Part shown: in pieces, positions 17,262 to 26,621 of the stretch | Position numbering within the stretch: the stretch's first letter is position 1 | Layout of the letters: the number at the start of each line of letters is the position of its first letter | NCBI GenBank assembly: GCA_947259995.1 | Contig: CAMYOK010000019.1 | Span: 1 to 64,000 of the forward strand | Source: an uncultured Pseudomonadales bacterium | GTDB lineage: Bacteria; Pseudomonadota; Gammaproteobacteria; Pseudomonadales; Pseudohongiellaceae | DNA length: 64,000 nt | Direction of reading: 5' to 3' | Notes under the pieces: generated by a model | Seen by the model: the letters and a program-made list of their open reading frames with translations, nothing else | Told to the model about the DNA's origin: nothing | Databases searched by the model: none | Translations under genes and position numbers: made by a program

Positions 17262-18608
17262 ATGATCAAGATGACATTCTCCACTGTTAGTTTCAGCTCT
17301 ATTTTAAGCCTCTCCTTAATAAGCTCTGTATCTGCCGATGAGATGGCACTTTATGAAATTGGTGTGGCGCCACAGGCCTCCCGAATCCAACAGGACATCG
17401 AAACCCTAGCCGGTTTTGGCACCCGTCACACACTCTCAGATACCGAATCAGACACGCGCGGCATCGGCGCGGCTAGGCGTTGGATTAAGGCCGAGTTTGA
17501 GGCGATCTCTGCCGCCTGTGGTCATTGCTTAGAAGTCTTCTATGTCAGCGATACAGTGTCCGGCACCGCACGTATTCCTGACCCCGTTGAAGTGGTCAAT
17601 GTCATCGCCATCCAAAGAGGCACACGTGACACAAATCGTTTTGTCATGATGAGTGGCGACATCGATAGCCGTATTAGCGACCCAATGAACTTCACCGATG
17701 ATTCCCCCGGTGCGAATGACAACGCCTCGGGAATGGCCGGTGTGATCGAAACGGCGCGCGTGCTTTCGCAGTATGAGTTTCCCGGCTCCATAATCTACGC
17801 GGGGCTTTCCGGAGAAGAGCAAGGCCTAAACGGCGGTGCCATCTTTGCCAAGTATGTGCAAGACCAACAGTGGCATCTACAAGCCGTGATCAACAACGAT
17901 ATGATCGGCAATATTCGTGGGGTTAATGGCGTCATCAATAATACTACCGCGCGGGTTTTCTCTGAAGGCACTAGGGATGTAGAAACGAGCGAAGAAGCAC
18001 GACAGCGTCGCTTTCAAGGCGGCGAGGTGGATTCGGCCTCACGCAATCTTGCACGTTATATCGACACCATGGCCGACCGCTTCGTCCCTAACCTAGATGT
18101 GATGATGGTCTATCGCCTAGACCGCTTTGGCCGTGGTGGGCACCACCGCCCCTTCAATGAAGTGGGATTTCCCGCTGTGCGGATCATGGAAACCAACGAG
18201 AACTACACCCAGCAACATCAAGATATTCGCGTTGAAAATGGCATCGCCTATGGCGACGTACTAGAGCATGTCGATTTCGATTATGCGGCAAAACTCACCG
18301 CGCTCAATGCGGTGACACTCGCCTCGATGGCCTGGGCTCCTGCCCCGCCAAGCGCTGTGAACATCCGTGGGCAAGTAAGCCCCGATACGACACTGAGTTG
18401 GGATAAGGTCCCCGGTGCGGCAGCCTACCGCTTGCACTGGCGCTTGACGACAGAGCCGCAATGGACACACTTTCGCACCGTTGGCGATGTTGCGCAGTTC
18501 ACCTTAGAGAATGTCGTGATCGATAATTATTTTTTCGGGGTCTCGAGCATCTCAGAGAGCGGCGTGCAAAGCCCTGTGGTATTCCCAGGGCCTGCAGGCG
18601 CGTTCTAA
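17262..18608 (+). CDS. Secreted M28-family zinc peptidase with fibronectin-like C-terminal domain
   Basis: The 448-residue protein has a signal peptide (through SVSADE) and the M28 metal-site order: GDIDSR, PGANDNASG, SGEEQGLNG, INNDMIG and GRGGHHRPF. In typical M28 enzymes the first motif is GHxD; here the His is replaced by Asp, as I recall in a subgroup of predicted secreted peptidases. A fibronectin type III-like domain covers the last 85 residues or so. ATG at 17262 is chosen because AGGAG stands before it; a GTG frame from 17220 would spoil the signal peptide. Substrates are unknown; an aminopeptidase role is likely. Confidence 0.85.
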   Translation: MIKMTFSTVSFSSILSLSLISSVSADEMALYEIGVAPQASRIQQDIETLAGFGTRHTLSDTESDTRGIGAARRWIKAEFEAISAACGHCLEVFYVSDTVSGTARIPDPVEVVNVIAIQRGTRDTNRFVMMSGDIDSRISDPMNFTDDSPGANDNASGMAGVIETARVLSQYEFPGSIIYAGLSGEEQGLNGGAIFAKYVQDQQWHLQAVINNDMIGNIRGVNGVINNTTARVFSEGTRDVETSEEARQRRFQGGEVDSASRNLARYIDTMADRFVPNLDVMMVYRLDRFGRGGHHRPFNEVGFPAVRIMETNENYTQQHQDIRVENGIAYGDVLEHVDFDYAAKLTALNAVTLASMAWAPAPPSAVNIRGQVSPDTTLSWDKVPGAAAYRLHWRLTTEPQWTHFRTVGDVAQFTLENVVIDNYFFGVSSISESGVQSPVVFPGPAGAF

Positions 18609-18614
18609 ATTAGT

Positions 18615-21527
18615 TTACTGAGGGTTTACACAAGCCACTTGGCCATTCTTAATGACAGTGTTGATATTTCGCACCTGAGAAATATCTTCAATGGCATTGC
18701 CATCAAGGATTACGAGGTCCGCTAAATACCCTCGTGCAATCTTGCCTAACTGATGCCCAACGCCTAGGGCATCGGCGGCATCACCAGTGGCTGAGCGCAG
18801 AGCCTGCGAGGTGCTAAGCCCTGCCTCAACGTAGATCTCCAGCTCACGGTGCAGTGAATCGGCAAAAGAGACAAACGGCGAGTCTGTCCCTGCCACGATG
18901 CGCCCTCCACCATTGACAATTTTGAGCAAGGTGGCTTTCTGGGCATCGATATTGGAATTGCGCTCACTCAAGGCCATGGTCGGTGTGATCACCACTTTTG
19001 ACTTCGTAGCCAGCTCAATGACGTCCTGATAGGCGATATTGAGTCGACTCTCTTTGAGGGAATAGCCACGACGACTAGTCGCCGCAAGATGCTCCATTTG
19101 ATCGATACCATTAGCCACTGCTGGGTATAACTCATGGGAGGACACTGGGATACCGCTTGCATGGGCAAGCTCGATCGCGCGTTTCTGCACCGTATAATCT
19201 TGCCGCACATAGCTCTTATACATGTCCAGCTGCAACTCTGTGGATAGGCGCATCGAATCTTCGATACGCTCAAGATTGCCCACTGTCTCGGACACCCCAT
19301 AAGAGACACGCGTGCCCTCATTTAAGGGCCCGGCAGTAAACACCCGCGGTCCGAGCCGTCGACCAGAGGCTGCCGCCTCTCGCCGCTCGATCGCATGATA
19401 GGGGTCATCGCCTGTCTCACGCACTGAGGTAATTGCATTGCACAGATATAACTCGCCTAACAAGATACCTTGGGTAATTGATTGATGAGTGTGGTTTTCA
19501 ATGAGCCCAGGCATGACGAACTTACCCCGTGCATCGATCAACTCTCCCACTACTTGGCTAATCCCTGCCTGACGCACATCGGTGATGATGCCATTTTGAA
19601 TCACAATATCGACGCCCGAAGTGGTGCCATCATTAACGCCATCGAACATTCGGCCAGCACGAATGGTCATCGCGTTGATCGGCATCTGTTGAATCCAGAT
19701 CGGTTGAATCGCCAGTTCTTGAGTTTGCGAACTGCCGCGTTCGTATAAATGGATATCGGCGCCATCCACATAGATGAGTTTCTCACCATCGGCAGACCAA
19801 CTTGGATTCTCCCCTGCCCCTGCGATACGCTGAGCCTGCCCTAACTGACCCGACGAAGTCATGGGCACAGACCACAACGCACCGTCGCTGCGATACACCA
19901 TGTCCCCGTTAGCTGACCACGCAGGGCGATTATGTTGGCGGCGCCCTAGCGACTTACCCGGCACTGGGGCCACGAAGAATTTTTCACCAACACCAGAGGC
20001 TGGCAACACATAGAGTACGTTATGCCCTTCGCGAAATCGGCTGCTGCCAGGAGCACGGTAATACACGACTAATTTTTCACCATCAGGCGACCACGCAGGG
20101 GCGCTAGGCCCAAACATCGCTGCAGAAATTTGCGTATCACTGCCTGAGGCAAGATCGATCACATTGATCGTCGAGGACACGAACACAGTGCTGCCAACAT
20201 CTTTTAAATAAGCGATCTTACTGCCATCGGGAGACCAGATTGGCGAGCTAGGCGGGCGCTCCACGTCGCTAATGCGCTGGGCACTATCGTCGGCAAGATT
20301 GAGCAGCCAGATATCCGCTTTGCCAAAACGATCCGACACCCACGCCACTTGGCTACCATCGGGAGACCAACTCGGTGCTACATCGATAAACACATCATCG
20401 GTTAATTTCCTTGTCGTGCCATTTTGCAGGTCTGCATACCATAGATCACCAATGGCGGCGAACACCGCGGCGTTGCCGTTGGGGGAGAGTATTGGATCGA
20501 TGATTCCTAAGGTTTGCTGTGGGCTCTGGCTCGCCAAATCATATTCGCGTCGCGCATAAGGTGTACGGTCTAAAGTTACATTCGCGACAAAAGGAATTGT
20601 CGCCCCCTGGCTGCCATCGACCTCTAGGGTTTTAATCTTTCCATCTGCCGTATAGAACAGCCGACCTTCGGGGCTTAGGGATGGACGAAAGGGAAAGATA
20701 TCGCCGCCTGTGACAAGCCGTTGAACCTCACCCGTGCGACTAGAGACCCGCGACAGATGCGTCTGCCCCTGTTCAATGCCGACAATATATAGTGACTCAC
20801 CATCTGGGGACCACAATGGGGCACCCAATAATTCTGTGCGCAATAATTCACGGGCACGCTGACGCACATTTAAATCGCGCACGACTAAACGATCAACGGG
20901 GCCATCGATCACATAAGCGAGGGTCTGGGCATCGGGAGCCAGCGTTGGATAGACGGCGTTACCATCACCAGAAAAATACGGCGTCTCCGGTGCGTTATAG
21001 CCTGTCTCTTGTGCGTCGGTTAGTTGCCGCCTTTCACCACTGCCCAGATCATTCATCCACAACGCATACCCGCCGCTCTCATCGCTGGCGTACAACAGTT
21101 TCTCTCCGTCAAAACTAAATGCGGGATAGCGCGCATCGGCCCCCTCGGGTAATGGCACGCGGCGCAAATCACTGCCATCGGGTGCGACTGTCCAAATAGC
21201 AAAAGCATCACCGACAAAGGCATAGAACGCTATTAATGAACCATCCGGTGACCACATCGGCTCATGCGCATCCATCTCGGCGGATGTTAGAGCAATAGCT
21301 TCTCCGCCTTGAGCAGGCAAGGTCCATAACACGCCTTGCAGGGCTATCACCAGCGTAGCGCCATCAGGAGATAGCGCTGCCGCCATATTGGTCCCTTCAC
21401 TCATTTGAGCTTCGACCAATACGGGCTCTTGCGCGTAGCTTTTGCTGAACAGCAGGCAAGTGACGATCGCCCCACTGATAACGCTGGCAAAAGTCGCACG
21501 GGTTTTCGAAAGAGTTGCTGCGGGCAT
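18615..21527 (-). CDS. TolB-type beta-propeller and amidohydrolase fusion protein, secreted
   Basis: The 970-residue protein starts with a signal peptide (to SYAQEP) and many WD40-like repeats of the form WSPDGSxIAF and SPDGxxLxY over the first 620 residues, forming propellers. An amidohydrolase domain follows with metal-ligand motifs IENHTHQ, SSHELYP and GTDSPF and closing GYLADLVILDGN. Such fusions are predicted periplasmic dipeptidases or cyclic-amide hydrolases. ATG 21527 has AAGGAG upstream; the longer frame to 21623 lacks a good site. It is convergent with the M28 peptidase, six bases apart, so both may work on peptides, although not cotranscribed. Confidence 0.88.
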   Translation of the reverse strand: MPAATLSKTRATFASVISGAIVTCLLFSKSYAQEPVLVEAQMSEGTNMAAALSPDGATLVIALQGVLWTLPAQGGEAIALTSAEMDAHEPMWSPDGSLIAFYAFVGDAFAIWTVAPDGSDLRRVPLPEGADARYPAFSFDGEKLLYASDESGGYALWMNDLGSGERRQLTDAQETGYNAPETPYFSGDGNAVYPTLAPDAQTLAYVIDGPVDRLVVRDLNVRQRARELLRTELLGAPLWSPDGESLYIVGIEQGQTHLSRVSSRTGEVQRLVTGGDIFPFRPSLSPEGRLFYTADGKIKTLEVDGSQGATIPFVANVTLDRTPYARREYDLASQSPQQTLGIIDPILSPNGNAAVFAAIGDLWYADLQNGTTRKLTDDVFIDVAPSWSPDGSQVAWVSDRFGKADIWLLNLADDSAQRISDVERPPSSPIWSPDGSKIAYLKDVGSTVFVSSTINVIDLASGSDTQISAAMFGPSAPAWSPDGEKLVVYYRAPGSSRFREGHNVLYVLPASGVGEKFFVAPVPGKSLGRRQHNRPAWSANGDMVYRSDGALWSVPMTSSGQLGQAQRIAGAGENPSWSADGEKLIYVDGADIHLYERGSSQTQELAIQPIWIQQMPINAMTIRAGRMFDGVNDGTTSGVDIVIQNGIITDVRQAGISQVVGELIDARGKFVMPGLIENHTHQSITQGILLGELYLCNAITSVRETGDDPYHAIERREAAASGRRLGPRVFTAGPLNEGTRVSYGVSETVGNLERIEDSMRLSTELQLDMYKSYVRQDYTVQKRAIELAHASGIPVSSHELYPAVANGIDQMEHLAATSRRGYSLKESRLNIAYQDVIELATKSKVVITPTMALSERNSNIDAQKATLLKIVNGGGRIVAGTDSPFVSFADSLHRELEIYVEAGLSTSQALRSATGDAADALGVGHQLGKIARGYLADLVILDGNAIEDISQVRNINTVIKNGQVACVNPQ

Positions 21528-21724
21528 AACCTCACTCCTTGCTAGCTTGATCTTGCGAGTAAATTTGCAACAAAGCGCCCACACAAGCAAGCAATGCCCT
21601 ATGTGAACTGTAAAAATCTGCACAGACTGTCACTACAATTGTGTTTAGATACGCACTATGATGAAACATTGCGGCTTGGCAGTAGTCTGCTTTTTTCAAT
21701 TCATACGCAATCGATGAGTCCATT

Positions 21725-22183
21725 ATGAGCGAAAGTCAATTTACCCTTAGCATCAAACGAATCGAAAACTACCTTTTTCAGCTCGACTTCGGCGAGTTCG
21801 GCAATGTATTGGCCGACGAGCCAGAACCGATCGGCAATGGCGAAGGCCCTAGCCCTTCGGCGATGCTAGCCGCCTCCGTTGCCAATTGCCTTTCGGCGAG
21901 TTTGCTGTTTGCCCTGAGCAAGAAAAAGGACGACCCAGGCGAGATGAGCGCCGTTGTCACAGGCACTACTGGGCGCGTAGGCAAATATCTGCGCATCACC
22001 CACGTTAAAGTCGACCTAAAACTAGGCGTCGAGAAAAGCGCCTTAAGCTCTCTGGATGATGCTTTAAGCGTATTTGAAAACTACTGCACGGTAACCCAAA
22101 GCGTGCGTGCCGGCATCGATGTCGATGTGCAGATCAGCGATAGCACTGGCGCCGTAGTGCATCAGAGTAGTGTTAAAGATTAA
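21725..22183 (+). CDS. OsmC/Ohr-family peroxidase-like protein
   Basis: The 152-residue protein has the OsmC-fold pattern: GPSPSAMLAASVANCLSASLL with one reactive cysteine near residue 57 and ENYCTVTQSVRAG with the second near 119. OsmC proteins reduce organic hydroperoxides with these two cysteines, using a lipoyl or thiol partner, in the cytoplasm. The sequence is closer to general OsmC proteins than to Ohr. Its stop overlaps the start of the MFS gene as TAATG, so the two are an operon; the transporter may handle a related electrophile. Confidence 0.88.
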   Translation: MSESQFTLSIKRIENYLFQLDFGEFGNVLADEPEPIGNGEGPSPSAMLAASVANCLSASLLFALSKKKDDPGEMSAVVTGTTGRVGKYLRITHVKVDLKLGVEKSALSSLDDALSVFENYCTVTQSVRAGIDVDVQISDSTGAVVHQSSVKD

Positions 22184-23382
22184 TGCCACAAGCCACACAG
22201 GGAGTGAAACCCTCTTTAGTTAAATATGTTGCTGTCAGCATTCTCTGCTCGCTCGTTGTCGTGGTCTTCGCGCGTCTCACCTATGGTTTGTTGCTGCCAG
22301 CAATGCGCGATAGCCTTGCGCTTAGTTTCACCCAAGCAGCACTGTTGGGCACCGTCACAGCGCTTGGCTATTTATCCTTAGTCCTGCCCGCTGGGTTTTT
22401 TGCGACGCGCTTTGGCGCCAGCCGCGCCATTTTACTAGGGGTGTGCTTTGCCATTGCAGGCTTTGCCGGCCTCTCTATTGCTTCATCCTATCTTGCGTTA
22501 ATTGTGTTGATGGTCATCCTCGGGGCTGCCACGGCATTTGCCTATACCCCCATGATTTCGTTGTTAGGAAGTTGGTTCTCAGGCCGACGGGGCACCGTCA
22601 TCGGCTTTGCAAACAGCGGCGTTGGCATGGGCATGTTCCTCACCGGAGCAATGGTGCCGTGGCTCATCGAATCTGGGCAGACTCCCGAATCTGGGTGGCG
22701 CTTAGTGTGGCTGTTGTTTGCGGTCTGCGCGTTAGTCTGCGCAGTCTTTGTCGTGTGGGTTTTTCGAGACCCTCCGCAGCTGGCCATGGCGACGCCAAGC
22801 ACAGGCAAAACTGCGGGGGTCATCGGTGCCTACCACAATCGGCACGTGCGCTTAGTGGCATGGATCTACGGCATCGTTGGGATCACCTATATTCTGCAAT
22901 CATTGTTCATGTATAGCTTCGCACTAGATAAAGGCTTATCGCCAACGACAGCTGGAAGCCTTGTCGCACTCATGGGAATTTTGTCTATTTTTGCAGGCCC
23001 AGCTTGGGGCTGGGCGGCCGATCGCATCGGGCACTCACGGGCCTTGATGTTTTGCCTAGCACTGGCCTTGGTAGGCACACTCCTACCTGCAATCTGGCCA
23101 ATCTATACGGCCTTCGTATTGCATTATTTCTTATTGGGCGTTTCGACCACGGGGCAATTCACTTCAATCTTAGCTGCCACCACCAAAACGGTGAGCAAAG
23201 ACCAAGCAGCGGTAGCGATTAGCTTCGTGACACTGTTTTTTGCAGCGGGACAATTGATCGGCCCGTCTGCGGCCGGCGTATTATTGGAGGCCACCGGCAA
23301 CTACCAACTCATGTTCTTTTTGAGCAGTGCGTTGATCGCGGTGGGCGTCTACATTAGCGCCATCATCGGCGATGCCGACTAG
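22183..23382 (+). CDS. MFS transporter, 12 transmembrane segments (YbfB/YjiJ-like)
   Basis: The 399-residue protein is almost entirely hydrophobic, with about twelve helices, an MFS loop motif GFFATRFGASRAI between helices 2 and 3 and the matching WGWAADRIGHSRAL in the second half. The general form resembles YbfB/YjiJ or NNP-like permeases. The substrate cannot be told. It starts within the OsmC stop codon (TAATG), which indicates translational coupling. Confidence 0.85.
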   Translation: MPQATQGVKPSLVKYVAVSILCSLVVVVFARLTYGLLLPAMRDSLALSFTQAALLGTVTALGYLSLVLPAGFFATRFGASRAILLGVCFAIAGFAGLSIASSYLALIVLMVILGAATAFAYTPMISLLGSWFSGRRGTVIGFANSGVGMGMFLTGAMVPWLIESGQTPESGWRLVWLLFAVCALVCAVFVVWVFRDPPQLAMATPSTGKTAGVIGAYHNRHVRLVAWIYGIVGITYILQSLFMYSFALDKGLSPTTAGSLVALMGILSIFAGPAWGWAADRIGHSRALMFCLALALVGTLLPAIWPIYTAFVLHYFLLGVSTTGQFTSILAATTKTVSKDQAAVAISFVTLFFAAGQLIGPSAAGVLLEATGNYQLMFFLSSALIAVGVYISAIIGDAD

Positions 23383-23473
23383 GGCCGCATTTGTGCATGT
23401 GCGTGTTATTCTACGCACTTCGCAGAAAAGGCAGGAAGCCTAATAAACCAAAACAAAAACTAGGGGTTGCTTC

Positions 23474-24733
23474 ATGACTAGAGCGCAGAATCACACAATA
23501 ACTCGCAAGCTAATGCTTAGCGTCGTCTTGGCATTTAGCGTTGGCGTGCTTGCACAAGCAAGCTTTGCTAAACCCGATGCCAACACCAGTTCATTAACAC
23601 TGGCTACACCCGAGGCAGTAGGCCTGAGCATTGACGATGTCCAATCTCTGCGCGCTGGCATCCAAGCCACTATCGATGCTGGGAAAATACCCGGCGCCGT
23701 GTTGATGATCGCTAATAAGAGCGAGGTAGGTGTACTAGAGACCTTTGGCACACAAGGCCCAAACGACAGCACCGCCATGAACCCCGAGACGCTGTTCCGC
23801 ATCTACTCCATGAGCAAACCAATCGTCAGCGTCGCCACCTTGATGTTAGTAGAACAGGGCAAGCTAGCGCTCCAGGACCCAGTGTCTGACTATATTCCTG
23901 AGTATGCCCAGCTTACGGTCTTGAACGAGGATGGCTCGACTAGCCCTGCCGTCAATACCATGACTGTCGAACATCTCCTAACTCACGAATCAGGCTTAAT
24001 CTATGGCGTGTTTGACCCAGACAGCGACCTAGGCAAGATGTATCTAGCGGCAGGTAGCAGCTCCTATGCCATCACCGCATTAGAGATGGCCAAGCGCGTC
24101 GCTGCCCTGCCGCTGCGTTTCGAGCCCGGCACTAAGTGGCATTACAGTCGCTCTACCGATGTCTTGGGCGCCGTATTAGAGGTCGCGGCTGGCAAAAGCC
24201 TAGACCTATTGCTCGACGAGATGATCTTTCAGCCCTTGGGTATGAACGACACCAGCTTTTACATTCCTCAAAGCAAGGCGTCGCGCCTAGCCGAGCCAAT
24301 CTACGGTGATGTCACCACCCCACTCGTTAAACAACCGATGTTCTCTGGCGGCGGTGGCCTAAACTCAACCACCGAGGACTATGCCCGCTTCGGCTTCATG
24401 TTAATTAACGGTGGCCAATACATGGGGACACGACTCATTAAGGAGGAAACCCTTGCCCTAATGCGCGAACCTCGTATTGGGGACGCAGTGTCACGGGAGT
24501 ATTTCTTCTTTCGCAACTTCGGCGACTTCGGCTACGGCTTTGGGCTTTTGCCAAGCAATATGGGCAACCCCGATTCGCCTAAGACGTTTGGCTGGGATGG
24601 CGCAGCAGGGACTAGTTTCTGGGTAGACCCAGGCAACGAATTCTTTGTGGTGTATATGATCCAAGCCCGTGACGTGCCTGGCGGCAATGGCTTTAGTGCT
24701 CGCACCGCCATTTATCAAGCCATTAACGATTAG
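23474..24733 (+). CDS. Serine hydrolase of the class C beta-lactamase family (EstB-like)
   Basis: The 419-residue protein has a signal peptide ending SFAKP and the serine-penicillin-binding fold: nucleophile motif S112-M-S-K115, YSRS (Tyr near 217) in place of YxN, and DGAAGTSFWVDP near the C-terminus in place of KTG. These variants point to EstB-type esterases or D-amino peptidases rather than true beta-lactamases. It acts in the periplasm. Its gene sits just before elaA with a 20-bp gap and is probably cotranscribed with it. Confidence 0.88.
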   Translation: MTRAQNHTITRKLMLSVVLAFSVGVLAQASFAKPDANTSSLTLATPEAVGLSIDDVQSLRAGIQATIDAGKIPGAVLMIANKSEVGVLETFGTQGPNDSTAMNPETLFRIYSMSKPIVSVATLMLVEQGKLALQDPVSDYIPEYAQLTVLNEDGSTSPAVNTMTVEHLLTHESGLIYGVFDPDSDLGKMYLAAGSSSYAITALEMAKRVAALPLRFEPGTKWHYSRSTDVLGAVLEVAAGKSLDLLLDEMIFQPLGMNDTSFYIPQSKASRLAEPIYGDVTTPLVKQPMFSGGGGLNSTTEDYARFGFMLINGGQYMGTRLIKEETLALMREPRIGDAVSREYFFFRNFGDFGYGFGLLPSNMGNPDSPKTFGWDGAAGTSFWVDPGNEFFVVYMIQARDVPGGNGFSARTAIYQAIND

Positions 24734-24753
24734 CAAATAACCTAGAGGACCTC

Positions 24754-25206
24754 ATGTCGTCGCCCCTGCACTGGCAAGTATTAGAGTTTGAACAACTGAC
24801 AAGAGAGCTGCTCTACGCCATTCTCAAGATTCGCCAAGAGGTCTTTGCCGTAGAACAGACCAGCATCTATTTGGATGTCGATGGCAAAGACCTTGGCGCG
24901 CTGCATATCATCGCCCAGCAGGACGAGGCGATTCATGCCTATTGCCGGATTCTAGCGCCCGGTGTGGGCTACGATGAGGCCTCGATCGGGCGCGTGCTCA
25001 CAAGCCCTGCGAGCCGTGGTAGCGGCGCAGGCAAATTGCTCATGCAGCAGGCCATCGCGTGCTGCGAGCAGCACTTCCCAGGCATTGGCATTCGCATCTC
25101 CGCCCAGCTCTATTTACAACACTTCTACGAGAGTTTTGGCTTTCACGTGTGTTCTGAGCCTTATGACGAAGATGGCATCCCTCATATTCAAATGTTCAAA
25201 GCTTGA
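24754..25206 (+). CDS. elaA: ElaA-family N-acetyltransferase
   Basis: The 150-residue protein has the ElaA pattern ILKIRQEVFAVEQ at residues 22-34 and a GNAT acetyl-CoA site SIGRVLTSPASRGSGAGKLLMQ near 86-107, ending QLYLQHFYESFGFHVC. Family members use acetyl-CoA; the physiological substrate of ElaA is not known. RBS GAGGAC precedes the ATG. It follows the EstB-like gene on the same strand. Confidence 0.9.
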   Translation: MSSPLHWQVLEFEQLTRELLYAILKIRQEVFAVEQTSIYLDVDGKDLGALHIIAQQDEAIHAYCRILAPGVGYDEASIGRVLTSPASRGSGAGKLLMQQAIACCEQHFPGIGIRISAQLYLQHFYESFGFHVCSEPYDEDGIPHIQMFKA

Positions 25207-25313
25207 TTGCTCGCACATTCTGCCCCATTTACACCAGCTCGATGCTTATTGTCCGTTAGCTAAACTGTTAAGCTGTGGGTTCGTTCATTTCGCGTATGCG
25301 CAAGGGTTGTTGC

Positions 25314-26621
25314 ATGAAGAAGCTCGGCATTTTGCTTGCCTTGGTCACTCTAGTATTACTGGCGACTACGCCGATGCTATTAGGGCTAGTGATCGATGAC
25401 TCCAGCACGCAAGCTCGATTGCGCGAGATGACAGGCCAGCCAACATTAACGCTTGATACCCGTTCAGGCTGGTTTTCCAGCATTGGCACCGTGCAGATCG
25501 ATGGCCCTGTCATAGCAGGGGCCAAATACCCACAGGCGCGCATCGATGCCGACCTCGAAGTCACCCATGGCCCGCTCTTGTGGACTGACGAAGGCTTGCG
25601 CATTGGCTTAGCCTGGGTCACTGTGCACCCAATACTGCAAGGCTTGCCCGATAACACGCTAACGCAGGCGCTGTTCAAACCCGATTCAAGCAGCCGCATC
25701 CACTTGCTCGCCAATTTTGATGGCAGTGCGCATGGCCAGTTACACAACGAGGCCTTTAGTTATGTCTATGGCCCGCAACGCTTCGAGTTCACTGATTTAC
25801 GTGTCGATATTGACGTTGCTCGCGATCAACAAGCTCAACTCACCGCCTCTAGCGCCCACATCGACATCCATAATCCGCTGTCTATCATTAGCCTAGAGCA
25901 TGCTGGGCTTGAGTTGCACACCTTCGGTGTAGAGCGCTCGCCATTGCCCGGTTCCCTAGCCATAGACATCAAGCAACTGCAAATGAACAGCGAGCAAAGG
26001 TTGACGATGCGCGGCATTAGCATAGACTATGTCGCCCGCGAAGAGCCTAGTACCGAGAACGGCCCGCCAAGCCTGTATTTACAGCAACAATTGCAGGTCG
26101 AAAGCATCGAATCTGGTACGCCGTTGACGGCACTGAACATCGAGACCGAACTGACGGGCATCGATATGGAGATCATCGCGGCCTATATGAGTGCCGCTAG
26201 CGGCTTTGCTGTGGCCACGAACGCGAATAATCCCAGCCAAGAAGATGTCTTTGTTACAATGATGCAAAGCGCGTTTGAGCAAAGTAGCCGCGCACAATTT
26301 GATGCTTGGGGCGGCACCCATAGCGCCGACCTCGATTTACGCTGGCCGGGCGAGCCTACATTGCGCAGCTTGGATGATTTGTACATCGGCCTGTATTTGC
26401 AAAAACTGCAGGCGCAATTGAATATCAGTGCGGATGCCGCGGCCTTGGCAACAAGCCCGTTTGCCGCCATGGTGCGCAATTATTCCGCACAAGGAATATT
26501 GCCCCAGAACAACGGCATTATTGAAATTACAGCAAGCCTGCAGGGAGGCAGCTTGAACATGAACGGACAGAGCATCGATCTGCGACCGTTCCTTAACCTT
26601 GGAATTGCTAGGACACCATGA
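25314..26621 (+). CDS. YdgA-like DUF945 family protein
   Basis: The 435-residue protein has an N-terminal signal-anchor ([25 protein letters not shown]), then the DUF945 form: a short [20 protein letters not shown] stretch and long beta-rich repeats, as in E. coli YdgA, proposed to lie in the periplasm with AsmA-like features. Function is unknown. ATG 25314 with AAGGG upstream is taken; a frame from 25275 also exists. The gene ends in an ATGA overlap with ygiQ, so they are coupled. Confidence 0.7.
   Translation: MKKLGILLALVTLVLLATTPMLLGLVIDDSSTQARLREMTGQPTLTLDTRSGWFSSIGTVQIDGPVIAGAKYPQARIDADLEVTHGPLLWTDEGLRIGLAWVTVHPILQGLPDNTLTQALFKPDSSSRIHLLANFDGSAHGQLHNEAFSYVYGPQRFEFTDLRVDIDVARDQQAQLTASSAHIDIHNPLSIISLEHAGLELHTFGVERSPLPGSLAIDIKQLQMNSEQRLTMRGISIDYVAREEPSTENGPPSLYLQQQLQVESIESGTPLTALNIETELTGIDMEIIAAYMSAASGFAVATNANNPSQEDVFVTMMQSAFEQSSRAQFDAWGGTHSADLDLRWPGEPTLRSLDDLYIGLYLQKLQAQLNISADAAALATSPFAAMVRNYSAQGILPQNNGIIEITASLQGGSLNMNGQSIDLRPFLNLGIARTP

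Noticed and set aside
24962..25399. 145-codon plus frame over elaA and the following gap
   Set aside because: Out of phase with ElaA, cysteine- and serine-rich, and crosses into the YdgA-like gene; no sign of a real protein.
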